From JBFWIL01 sp050256015 (lineage in GTDB: Bacteria > Bacteroidota > Bacteroidia > Bacteroidales > Prolixibacteraceae), in NCBI GenBank assembly GCA_050256015.1, contig JBFWIL010000025.1:1-17872 (forward strand): 17,872 bases of DNA. Direction: 5' to 3'. The position numbers were made by a program, and so were the translations under genes. Positions within the stretch are counted from its first letter, which is position 1. Every line of letters begins with the position of its first letter. This document shows, piece by piece, positions 7,980 to 14,975 of the stretch. The notes below the pieces were generated by a model. The model did no database searches. It saw nothing but the letters and a program-made list of their open reading frames with translations, and was not told the origin of the DNA.

Positions 7980-9047
7980 TCATAAATCATCTGAATCGAC
8001 CCACATTAAATGCCAATTTTTTTCTTCGAATAATTCATCATTACTAAATCCGGCACCAAGATCTTTGATGATAAGTTTGAATACAAAAGGACTTTTCAAA
8101 AATCCATTTTGCATGAGTTTATATTTCGATGCTGAAGTTCTGCTCATCATGGTCATCACGGCCTCGACTCCATCTTCCCTGGCACATTTTTGTAAAACTT
8201 TATTTATCAATCCATGACAACCTTTATGGTCCGGTAGTACCATGTAATCCAAAATCCCGAAAGAAGGAATGCCCTCTTTTACAATTTTTCTGAAAGAGAC
8301 AAAGCCTACTGTTTTTTTTTCTTTGTTCCTGACAACAAGAAATTTGTATTCTCTTTCCGGAGCACTGTATCTCCACCGAGCGAAGGTCGAATCTTTTACG
8401 AGTGAATTTCGAACTGTTTTGCTCCATTCCTGCACAAAAGAATCATAATCTTGAATTTTTTTGATCTTATTGAAAAGCGAATAACTGTATTTCTTATTTC
8501 CCCTTGATTTTACAATTCCATTGAAAACATTCAGGAAAAGATTGGCAAAAGGAGCCAGGAATTCAATTTTCTTTGATCGTAAGAAAGAGTTCAACCGGTA
8601 AAATTTAATATACAGGGGAAGGCAAAAGGGATTATTCCAGCCTACTTTGAGATGTCCGGGGAGAACTTCCTTCCTGATTGGATAACCAATGGTAAAAGGG
8701 ACTGATTTTGACAGTTCAGAAGTGGCATAGGATCCCATCTTTGTGAATATCCCTTTCCCTCTGTACTTTGAGCTGGTCATCACATCACAGACCATTCCTA
8801 CAGGCGTTACTTTGCTCCCGATCTTGTATTGGTAGGGGAGGGCTGCATAATAACCCACGATTTCCTGGCCGATATATGCAGCATATTCCCAGGATGTCGT
8901 TTTAAGCGGAAAGGAATGAAATTTCCAGTTGTAATGGTCATTCCCCTGAATTGTTCCTCCATTGGTTTCAGGAAAGCAATCCTTGAAAAGCTCCCTTTGT
9001 TTATTCAGATCACGGGTCTTATCAAAAGGAGTAAGTTTTAGTTCCAT
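7980..9047 (-). CDS. GNAT-fold acyltransferase, probably two tandem GNAT domains
   Basis: This 355-residue protein has a clear GNAT acyl-CoA-binding motif in its N-terminal half: VMTSSKYRGKGIFTKM at residues 89-104, where YRGKGIF matches the pyrophosphate-binding R/Q-x-x-G-x-G/A loop. A second, weaker GNAT-like unit spans about 235-325 (FLVVRNKEKKTVGFVSF, then ILDYMVLPD followed by helices). The C-terminus ends in acidic NWHLMWVDSDDL, a tail I associate with GNATs in polysaccharide loci. Double-length GNATs can move acetyl or larger acyl groups to amino sugars. It follows the reductase gene after only 5 bases, which suggests it uses the acyl group that the upstream pair makes. A run of nine A (coding strand; T at 8312-8320) lies within codons for residues 242-246. 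Donor and acceptor are unknown. Confidence 0.82.
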   Translation of the reverse strand: MELKLTPFDKTRDLNKQRELFKDCFPETNGGTIQGNDHYNWKFHSFPLKTTSWEYAAYIGQEIVGYYAALPYQYKIGSKVTPVGMVCDVMTSSKYRGKGIFTKMGSYATSELSKSVPFTIGYPIRKEVLPGHLKVGWNNPFCLPLYIKFYRLNSFLRSKKIEFLAPFANLFLNVFNGIVKSRGNKKYSYSLFNKIKKIQDYDSFVQEWSKTVRNSLVKDSTFARWRYSAPEREYKFLVVRNKEKKTVGFVSFRKIVKEGIPSFGILDYMVLPDHKGCHGLINKVLQKCAREDGVEAVMTMMSRTSASKYKLMQNGFLKSPFVFKLIIKDLGAGFSNDELFEEKNWHLMWVDSDDL

Positions 9048-9052
9048 AGATG

Positions 9053-9748
9053 TTAAATTAAACCGCCATTAATGTCTATGGCAGCCCCATTGACGTACTC
9101 AGTATTTATTAAGTAATTGACCGTGTTGTATATTTCTTCCGGATCACAAAACCGGCCTGCAGGTATTTGTGCCTTCATCTTTTCCTGATAAGCCAACGGA
9201 ACATCGTTGACTCCCATTCCAACATTTACATATCCCAGATTGATGGCATTTACGGTTATACCTTTTGAGGCATTCTCTGCAGCTATTGATTTGGTCAAAC
9301 CAAGCAATCCGGCTTTTGATGCAGCATAAGCACTTACTCCCGGTGTAGGGCGAGCAGTTACAACAGAAGAAAAACTAATGATTCTCCCGTAGTTTTGTTC
9401 ACGCATTATTGGGAGCAAGGCGTGAATCATATGAAAGCTGCCTTTCAGATTAACGTCGATTACCTTAGCCCATAAATTTATATCCGCTTTGTGGGCAAAG
9501 GATGTATAAGAAATACCGGCGCAGTTTAACAAGACAATTTTAGATAATGATCCTTTGATTTCAGCAATCATCTTATTTACGGATTCTCCGTCAGAGACAT
9601 CAATTCGCAGATACGACTTTATATCATTTTCAAAGCCGGAAATGCTGGTATTGTATGTTCCAAGAACGTCTGAACCGTCCTTTTTGAACCGGCTGAATAA
9701 ATAACGGCCAACCCCTTTTGAAGCTCCGGTTATAATAATCATGTTCAT
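9053..9748 (-). CDS. FabG-like short-chain dehydrogenase, probable 3-oxoacyl reductase
   Basis: This classical SDR of 231 residues carries the NAD(P)-binding TGASKGVG (residues 7-14), NCAG (75-78) and the full catalytic tetrad Asn100, Ser128, Tyr141 and Lys145, with the 13-residue Ser-Tyr spacing of E. coli FabG. The C-terminus NGAAIDINGG is also FabG-like. I chose the ATG at 9748 because it forms an ATGA overlap with the ketosynthase stop; the ATGs at 9754 and 9742 are alternatives. Coupling to a FabH-like enzyme suggests reduction of a 3-oxoacyl thioester to the 3-hydroxyacyl form. Reduction of a keto sugar is possible, since SDRs vary in substrate, but classical rather than extended SDR architecture and the FabG-like motifs favour an acyl substrate. 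Confidence 0.87.
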   Translation of the reverse strand: MNMIIITGASKGVGRYLFSRFKKDGSDVLGTYNTSISGFENDIKSYLRIDVSDGESVNKMIAEIKGSLSKIVLLNCAGISYTSFAHKADINLWAKVIDVNLKGSFHMIHALLPIMREQNYGRIISFSSVVTARPTPGVSAYAASKAGLLGLTKSIAAENASKGITVNAINLGYVNVGMGVNDVPLAYQEKMKAQIPAGRFCDPEEIYNTVNYLINTEYVNGAAIDINGGLI

Positions 9749-10734
9749 CCCCATTTAATGATTGATGCTCCAAAGGTCCATCCACTCCCCACAGCTGCAA
9801 AAAGCACAATATTTCCTTTCTTCAGCTTGCCGGACTTTTTAACCTCATCAAGGAGAATAGGAATGGTACCTCCAGAAGTATTTGCGTATTTATCCATATT
9901 GGTCATGACCTTTTCAAAAGGTAAACCAATTAATTCCGCTGTTTTTTGCAGAATCCGGATACTTGGCTGATGAGGAATCATCAGGTCAATATCATTGATT
10001 GTTAAGCCGGTGTCGTCGAGTACCTGATTGATGGCTTTTGGCAGTGCAAAAGTTGCCGACTGAAAAACGGCTTTCCCGTTCATTTGAAAATATTGTTCCT
10101 GTAAATTTCCTTCATGAAGAGGAATTTCAGAACCTCCTCCCGGGATGGTGAAGCCCAACATCTCATTTTGGGTATCGGTGTACAAACGGTAAGCCAAAAA
10201 TCCTTCGGTTACATTTGCAGCCGAAACAACTGCGGCTCCGGCTCCATCTCCAAAGAATACAGCGTCCCTTCTTGTCCAGTCTGTGATTTTAGAAAAGGTA
10301 TCTGCTCCGATAACCAGTACATTATTATATACTCCACTTGCTATATACTGAGAAGCCACAGACATTCCGAACAGGAATCCACTGCAAACGGCGGTCAGGT
10401 CAAATGCTGCAGCATTGAAGGCATTCAGCTTATGCTGTACGAAAGCAGCAGTCGAAGGAGCTTTCCTGTCGGGCGTAGAAGTGGCGACAATAATTAATTC
10501 AATATCTTCAATTTTTAGTTCCGCATCGTCAATAGCCCTCTGTCCGGCAATTGTCGCCAAATCGCTGGTGGCCTGATCGGCTGATGCGACGTGCCTTTCT
10601 TTTATTCCCACGTTTTTATAAATCCACAGGGAATTAGTGGGAACAATGGTTTCCAAATATTCGTTGGTATATATTGTTTCTGGGACATAGGAACCCGTTC
10701 CCAGAATTTTAACGTTTCGAATTAGCTGTTTCAT
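9745..10734 (-). CDS. FabH-like 3-oxoacyl-ACP synthase III (ketosynthase)
   Basis: This 329-residue thiolase-fold enzyme condenses an acyl-CoA starter with malonyl-ACP in canonical FabH. The catalytic triad is intact: Cys117 in TAVCSGF, His255 in IPHQPS and Asn285 in ANTSGG. FGDGAGAAVV (161-170) and the C-terminal GSGWTFGASI (316-325) are also family hallmarks. The usual NTSAAS after the catalytic Asn is NTSGGT here, a variation common in FabH paralogues outside primary fatty-acid synthesis. It overlaps the upstream GT26 gene by 4 bases (ATGA at 10734-10731) and the downstream reductase by 4 bases, so all three are translationally coupled. Inside a polysaccharide locus it probably supplies a short acyl group for sugar decoration rather than fatty acids. 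No acyl carrier protein gene is visible nearby, so a housekeeping ACP or CoA thioesters would be needed. Confidence 0.92.
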   Translation of the reverse strand: MKQLIRNVKILGTGSYVPETIYTNEYLETIVPTNSLWIYKNVGIKERHVASADQATSDLATIAGQRAIDDAELKIEDIELIIVATSTPDRKAPSTAAFVQHKLNAFNAAAFDLTAVCSGFLFGMSVASQYIASGVYNNVLVIGADTFSKITDWTRRDAVFFGDGAGAAVVSAANVTEGFLAYRLYTDTQNEMLGFTIPGGGSEIPLHEGNLQEQYFQMNGKAVFQSATFALPKAINQVLDDTGLTINDIDLMIPHQPSIRILQKTAELIGLPFEKVMTNMDKYANTSGGTIPILLDEVKKSGKLKKGNIVLFAAVGSGWTFGASIIKWG

Positions 10735-11474
10735 CGCCTGATAATTTTAGTTTTTTTCTTTTCTTCAATAATTAAATATGGGACCATTCTTAAATAGTTT
10801 ATAGCTCTTTTCCCCACCCTGTTCGGTTCCTGGAAAACCCTGAAGAGCCATTCCAAATGCAATTTTCTGAATAATCGAGGCGCTCTTCTGTTTTCCTTGT
10901 TTCCCAGAAAGAGATTAAAGGCCGCTCCAATTGCAAACAGAACTCCCTTGTTGATATGCGGAAATAAGTAGGAAATAAATTTTTCCTGCTTTGGTGCTCC
11001 CAGTGACACCCAAATTATATCTGGTGAAAACTCATTAATATTGTTTGCTATATCTTTGTATTTGAAATCTGCAACAGAATTGAAAGGCAAGGGCTCAAAT
11101 TGAAACAAATTCAGTTCCAATCCAATTTCTACAAATCTGTTTTTTAGTCGATTAAGATTTTCCCGGGTATTCCCTAAAAAGTATTGTTTGTAATTTTTAC
11201 TAATAAATTCATTGAAAATGTCAGGCCCGGTATAGCTTGAAAAATGCTTGTTATGAATCCATCCGGCCAGCATAGCAATGGAACTGCCATCACAGATATT
11301 TAGGGTTGATTTGTTTATGATTGACCGATAATTTTCATCCTTATTTGCAACGGCAAGTACATTCCCATCGACAACGCAGACATACCCTTTCCCTCCGGCC
11401 TCTATCTTTTTTTTTATCTGATGGTTAATTCGATCCCGATCAAATTCCAGATTTACATTAAAATACGAATTCAT
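10731..11474 (-). CDS. WecG/TagA/CpsF-family glycosyltransferase (GT26)
   Basis: This 247-residue enzyme belongs to the GT26 family, whose members transfer ManNAc, ManNAcA or Glc to undecaprenyl-diphosphate-linked GlcNAc-type primers. Family signatures are CDGSSI at residues 61-66, whose Asp62 corresponds to the proposed general base of TagA, FLGN at 99-102, VSLGAPKQEKF at 156-166, the RRAPR segment at 196-200 and EWLFRVFQEPNR at 208-219. The basic C-terminus (KKKTKIIRR) fits peripheral attachment to the inner membrane. It is the first gene after the 815-bp scar and is coupled to the ketosynthase by ATGA. A run of nine A (coding; T at 11407-11415) sits at codons 20-23. The donor sugar is unknown. 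It probably adds the second sugar onto the primer made by the WbpL-like transferase. Confidence 0.92.
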   Translation of the reverse strand: MNSYFNVNLEFDRDRINHQIKKKIEAGGKGYVCVVDGNVLAVANKDENYRSIINKSTLNICDGSSIAMLAGWIHNKHFSSYTGPDIFNEFISKNYKQYFLGNTRENLNRLKNRFVEIGLELNLFQFEPLPFNSVADFKYKDIANNINEFSPDIIWVSLGAPKQEKFISYLFPHINKGVLFAIGAAFNLFLGNKENRRAPRLFRKLHLEWLFRVFQEPNRVGKRAINYLRMVPYLIIEEKKKTKIIRR

Positions 11475-11684
11475 AGAGTTTGTCGTTTGTGTAGGATATT
11501 AATGACTGGTGTAGCGAGATAAGAAAAACATATTTCCAATGATCTGGAATTTAGATACTTATTTTATATGTTATTCAATAAGACCAGATTGCTTAAGGAG
11601 TTCTTAATATAAATTGTTTTGCCCACTTGAGGTAGGAACACAGAATGACCAATGGTTTGCATTGAATCGGTGAAGTCTCCTATT

Positions 11685-11715
11685 CAAAGTTAGGATTACT
11701 TCTTCCTTTAGGAAA
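11685..11715 (-). promoter_or_regulatory. Candidate Bacteroidota promoter for the GT26-led operon
   Basis: On the minus strand TTTC (11715-11712) stands 19 bases before TAACTTTG (11692-11685). The Bacteroidota primary sigma consensus is TTTG at -33 and TAnnTTTG at -7 with about this spacing, so only one position differs. Transcription would begin near 11680 and leave an untranslated leader of about 200 bases before the GT26 ATG at 11474. A chance match in A/T-rich DNA is possible. Confidence 0.4.
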
Positions 11716-11974
11716 GATATTGTTCATGTGTCTGTCTTATTCTGTAATAAGCGTCAAGTGAGCCAATGTCATAACGTTTACCGGGCATCTTCCAGGCATG
11801 AAAAGTAGTTTTTGCTGATTTTTCATCGGCTCCAGAAGCCTGGATATGCAGAAATTCCCTGCCCACATTTGCCTTCAATGTGATTCCGTCGGGCAGCAAG
11901 CTTCTTTTCCCTTCATTTTTTCGCTGCTGTATCTTGCTTTTGTTTAACAGTTGGAAGACCAAGTGCCTTGCCAT
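11708..11974 (-). pseudogene. C-terminal fragment resembling an NDP-sugar nucleotidyltransferase
   Basis: An 88-codon frame ends in a stretch typical of the C-terminus of sugar-phosphate nucleotidyltransferases: FHAWKMPGKRYDIGSLDAYY near residues 58-77, where GKRYDIGSLDxY corresponds to the conserved (Y)DIGTPExY element. The preceding LLPDGITLKANVG could be part of the same protein. The N-terminal 25 residues look unrelated, and the nucleotide-binding GGxGTR loop and catalytic core are absent, so it cannot be a working enzyme. It is best read as the tail of a gene destroyed when the upstream transposon fragment arrived or when cassettes recombined. It could instead be a short unrelated open frame. 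Confidence 0.45.
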
Positions 11975-11994
11975 AAATCTGTATCCCTTTTTTT

Positions 11995-12195
11995 TCAGAA
12001 ATTTTTCTTTTCCCGGGATGCATTTAACAACTTCAAATCCGTGTGAAAGGTGATCTCGTAGTCGGCTACCGTGGCATATACTTCCAGGATACCCCGATTG
12101 CCCGGATTTTCTGAATCACCGTCCTGATCTTTATTATCTTCCTTCTCCTGTTTTGCTTTTCGCCTGATGCGGGCCTGATTCTCAAATTTATACCA
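11995..12195 (-). pseudogene. Transposase remnant, IS1182/IS5-like
   Basis: Translating the minus strand from 12195 to the TGA at 11997-11995 gives about 66 codons bounded by stops on both sides. The middle reads ENQARIRRKAKQE and later NRGILEVYATVADYEITF followed by HTDLKLLNASREK. This matches the DDE transposase region around the first catalytic Asp, usually seen as N-x-G-x-L-x-x-D-A-T-x-A with the later YPTDLxLLNxARE. The catalytic Asp position is Tyr here (VYAT instead of LDAT), and both ends of the protein are missing. It is therefore a dead fragment. No inverted repeats of an element could be assigned. The family is from motif recall; IS1182-like versus another IS5-related group is open. 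Confidence 0.6.
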
Positions 12196-12289
12196 TTATT
12201 GTAATGAGAGAGAAATCATCTAAAATGCGTGATAGTTTAAAACGGTTACATGATTCTATGGCATAGCTGTATAGTATTTGGTATATATT

Positions 12290-13420
12290 TTATATGGTTT
12301 GTATGTCAGTGTTAATCGTTTTTTGTAGTACTTTATTAAAGATATTACACATCTTTTCTTCAAAAATATTATTTGTGTACCTTTCATAAAAGATTTCTTT
12401 TCCCCGACTGCCCAAAATATTCGCTAAATATGGTTCGTTAATGAATTTTTCCATATTTGCGACTAAATCCATTACATCTTTTTGCTTACAAAGAAAACCT
12501 GTTTCTCCTTCTATTACTTCAATGGGGATTGCCCCTTCATAAGTTGATATTACAGCTAAGGAATTTTTCATTGCCTCTAGAATGACAGCAGGAAAACATT
12601 CGTTATGATAATAAGTAGGAAAGACAAATACATCTGATTTAGAAAGGAGAGTATTTTTCCTCTCCTCGCTTACCCTTCCGAGGTATTTTATCCTGTCTTG
12701 CAAATTATAAGAATTTATCATGGCATTGAATTGATTCTTATTCATTTCAAAGGATTCACCCCCGGCAAAAATAAAACTGAAATTATAACCTTTTTGCTTT
12801 AATATATTGCAAGCTTTCAAGGCTATAATTATACCCTTTTCAATAATCAAATTTGAAAGAAAAATGAATTGGATTTTTTCATTGTTTTTTTCTTTATGTT
12901 CTTTACTGATTTTGGGAGAAATACCTACATAACTATAAAAAATATTTCTTTTGCTTACATATTTTTCAATGTCGTAATAAAGATTTTCTGCTAATAAAAT
13001 AATCTGGGTGTTTTTGAAAAAAAGCCGATATAAGTAATTATAAAATATATTTTCCTGATTTTTTGAAAAGCCTTTATTATGAAAATGGAAAAGAGTTCTA
13101 ACATGGAAAGACTTCACGAGCATTACTAATATGAAATCTTTTAGAAATGCACTTCCTGTTGCATTGGGCGTAATATAACAGATATCAAACTTTTCTCGTT
13201 TAAGAATTTTCCTTGTTTGTTTCAGTATGTCAAAATACAAGATTATTTTCTTTAGCCCTAATCCACCAATATCTGATATGTTTTTAGCTAAACTTGTGTT
13301 TATATAATGCCCTTCAAATGCTTTGTTGATTATTGTGCTATTCTTTATTTGCTTTCCTACTAATGCCGCACCATGAATTGGTGGTGGCATGTGCATTAAA
13401 TATAATATTTTTGGCTTCAT
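12290..13420 (-). CDS. GT4-family glycosyltransferase
   Basis: This 376-residue GT-B enzyme has the GT4 C-terminal donor-binding pattern: FIFLSNLIIEKGI (residues 186-197), YLGRVSEERKNTLLSKSDVFVFPTYY (two blocks, 246-271) and the E-x7-E motif with Glu274 and Glu282 in ECFPAVILEAM. The N-terminal acceptor half starts MHMPPPIHGAA with the Gly-rich turn. No signal peptide or membrane segment is obvious, so it probably acts at the cytoplasmic membrane surface. It overlaps the isomerase gene upstream by 4 bases (ATGA at 13420-13417), placing it in the heptose operon; transfer of D,D-heptose from its nucleotide form is therefore a natural guess. It is very rich in Lys, Asn and Ile and in A/T, unlike fkp and gmd, which points to separate acquisition. 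The donor is not proven. Confidence 0.88.
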   Translation of the reverse strand: MKPKILYLMHMPPPIHGAALVGKQIKNSTIINKAFEGHYINTSLAKNISDIGGLGLKKIILYFDILKQTRKILKREKFDICYITPNATGSAFLKDFILVMLVKSFHVRTLFHFHNKGFSKNQENIFYNYLYRLFFKNTQIILLAENLYYDIEKYVSKRNIFYSYVGISPKISKEHKEKNNEKIQFIFLSNLIIEKGIIIALKACNILKQKGYNFSFIFAGGESFEMNKNQFNAMINSYNLQDRIKYLGRVSEERKNTLLSKSDVFVFPTYYHNECFPAVILEAMKNSLAVISTYEGAIPIEVIEGETGFLCKQKDVMDLVANMEKFINEPYLANILGSRGKEIFYERYTNNIFEEKMCNIFNKVLQKTINTDIQTI

Positions 13421-13980
13421 CTGTTTTTATATAATATTTTCATCATGCAGTGATCTAATACCATGTGTAAATCTTCTGTAATTTGCATATCATTTACCGG
13501 AATATGGACATTGTATTGACAAAGCATTTTTACTTTTCCTCCGTCGTAGCCTGTTAATCCAATAGTAATGCCATTGTTCTTATTGGCATATTCCAAAGCT
13601 TTGACTACGTTCTTTGAATTACCACTTCCTGAAATTCCTATGACGACATCTCCCGGATGGAAATAAGTCATTAATGGATATAAAAATATATCATCATACG
13701 ATAGGTCATTTCCATATGCCATTAAAGAAGGAATATTATCGTTCAGGCATAGAAATTTAAATTTTTTTTCTTTACCAAAGGATATTCCTTTATTAAAATC
13801 ACAAACAAAATGTGAGGCAGTGGCCGCACTGCCTCCGTTTCCCATGATAAAGATTTGTTTTCCGTTGTCTTTAGCTTCAACTAATACATTCATTATTGCA
13901 TTTAGGTCTTCCTTATTGATATTGTCAATTGTCTTTTTTAGCAAATCAAAATAGGCTGCAATTTTCGGTATATAAATCAT
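13417..13980 (-). CDS. gmhA: SIS-domain sedoheptulose-7-phosphate isomerase
   Basis: This 187-residue enzyme should convert D-sedoheptulose 7-phosphate to D-glycero-D-manno-heptose 7-phosphate, the entry step of ADP- or GDP-heptose synthesis. Its single SIS domain has MGNGGSAATASHF (residues 46-58), the phosphate-binding SGSGNSKNV (117-125), GLTGYDGG (141-148) and the active-site ITEDLHMVLDHC near the C-terminus (167-178, with Glu169 and His177 at the positions of the catalytic Glu/His region). Length matches GmhA (about 190). It lies 11 bases after hddA and is coupled by ATGA to the GT4 gene. With the kinase and the fused nucleotidyltransferase-phosphatase beside it, the GmhA role is much better supported than a generic SIS function. 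Confidence 0.92.
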   Translation of the reverse strand: MIYIPKIAAYFDLLKKTIDNINKEDLNAIMNVLVEAKDNGKQIFIMGNGGSAATASHFVCDFNKGISFGKEKKFKFLCLNDNIPSLMAYGNDLSYDDIFLYPLMTYFHPGDVVIGISGSGNSKNVVKALEYANKNNGITIGLTGYDGGKVKMLCQYNVHIPVNDMQITEDLHMVLDHCMMKILYKNR

Positions 13981-13991
13981 TGTTCTTAGGT

Positions 13992-14969
13992 TCAGTTGCT
14001 GATATATATTATTTTACTTCCTGCATTGTCGAATCTAAACTTCATTTCGTTGATTGTTCCCATTTTTGCACGAAATTCAGCTTGTTTTTCTTTAGGACAA
14101 TAAAACAAGATGAACCCTGCACCTCCTGCGCCCAAGAGCTTTCCTCCAATTGCTCCTGAATGAATGCCTTTTTGATATATATCATCTACCGTACTATTAG
14201 AGATTCCTGGTGTGAGAGATTTTTTCAGCAACCATCCTTCATGAAGGAAGCGGCCAAAATCATTAATGTTATTGTTCTCCAATGAATAACGTAACTGATA
14301 GGCTAATTGTACCATTTGTCTTTGGGCTTCAAATTTTTGTTTTTCACCGATGGCGGCAGATTGATGTTTAAGTATCTCATTCGCAGAATGTTCCCCTCCG
14401 ACAAAAACCATCATCAGGTTTTTCCCCAATTCCTTTTTCTTTTCAGAATTCATGATGATTTTTTCCACATTTACAGTTTCATCACCGTAAAAGGTAATAA
14501 AGTTTAACCCCCCGCAAGCAGCCGCATATTGATCTTGTTTGCCTATGGGAGATCCTACTTTGTCGATTTCAATATCAGAAGCCAGCTCTGCCAGTTTTTC
14601 CCCACTGCTTGCTATCCCCAGGTAGGCCCGTACCGCATTGAGAAGCCCAACTGTAAAAGAAGAACTGGAACCTAACCCTGTTCCGGCAGGAATATCTGCT
14701 ATTGAATTTAAATCAACCCCGGTCAGGTTATACATTTTTAGTACTTCTCTGAATATGGGGTGTTTAATCTCTGCTATACTATTTACCAATTCTGTTTTGG
14801 AATACTTCAGTTGAATTTTATACTTGTCGAAAAAAGGATGAATGGCAATGTACATGTAGCGGTTGATGGATGTACTTAATACAGCTCCGGTTTCTCTTCT
14901 GTAAAAAGAAGGCAAATCGGAGCCGCCTCCGGAAAATGAAATCCGAAAGGGGGTTCGGGATATAATCAT
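13992..14969 (-). CDS. hddA: D-glycero-D-manno-heptose 7-phosphate kinase (GHMP family)
   Basis: This 325-residue GHMP kinase should phosphorylate heptose 7-phosphate at C1 in the alpha configuration to give the 1,7-bisphosphate. Motif 1 is SRTPFRISFSGGGSDLPSF (residues 4-22), the ATP-binding motif 2 is PAGTGLGSSSSFTVG (94-108), GKQDQYAAACGG follows at 143-154, and motif 3 is GKLLGAGGAGFILFY (276-290). These match HddA and the related kinase half of Fkp. The frame extends to a TTG at 14975, but I chose the ATG at 14969 because family members start MII with the SGGG motif close behind, and this leaves a 6-base gap after the fused upstream gene. Genes for the preceding and following pathway steps flank it, which supports the heptose assignment over other GHMP sugars. 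Confidence 0.92.
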   Translation of the reverse strand: MIISRTPFRISFSGGGSDLPSFYRRETGAVLSTSINRYMYIAIHPFFDKYKIQLKYSKTELVNSIAEIKHPIFREVLKMYNLTGVDLNSIADIPAGTGLGSSSSFTVGLLNAVRAYLGIASSGEKLAELASDIEIDKVGSPIGKQDQYAAACGGLNFITFYGDETVNVEKIIMNSEKKKELGKNLMMVFVGGEHSANEILKHQSAAIGEKQKFEAQRQMVQLAYQLRYSLENNNINDFGRFLHEGWLLKKSLTPGISNSTVDDIYQKGIHSGAIGGKLLGAGGAGFILFYCPKEKQAEFRAKMGTINEMKFRFDNAGSKIIYISN

Positions 14970-14975
14970 TGGCAA

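Larger units (their letters stand above)
11475..12289. other. 815-bp non-coding scar between the heptose and acylation modules
   Basis: No intact gene fits here. Reading leftwards it holds about 95 bases of A/T-rich sequence after the GT4 stop, a transposase remnant (12195-11995), a nucleotidyltransferase-like fragment (11974-11708), a candidate promoter (11715-11685) and about 210 bases of leader before the GT26 gene. The leader contains only weak inverted repeats, for example TTAAG at 11593-11597 with CTTAA at 11603-11607. The arrangement suggests past insertion and deletion at the join of two gene cassettes. No intact terminal inverted repeats or target duplications were found by eye. Confidence 0.6.

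Noticed and set aside
9745..10734. Ketosynthase and reductase as the housekeeping fatty-acid synthesis genes fabH and fabG
   Set aside because: They are embedded and translationally coupled within glycan genes, lack fabD/acpP/plsX neighbours, and the ketosynthase has NTSGGT instead of NTSAAS, so a decorating role fits better.
12241..12290. Short palindrome CTATGGCATAG after the GT4 gene as a terminator
   Set aside because: The centre leaves no room for a hairpin loop and no T-run follows on the minus strand.
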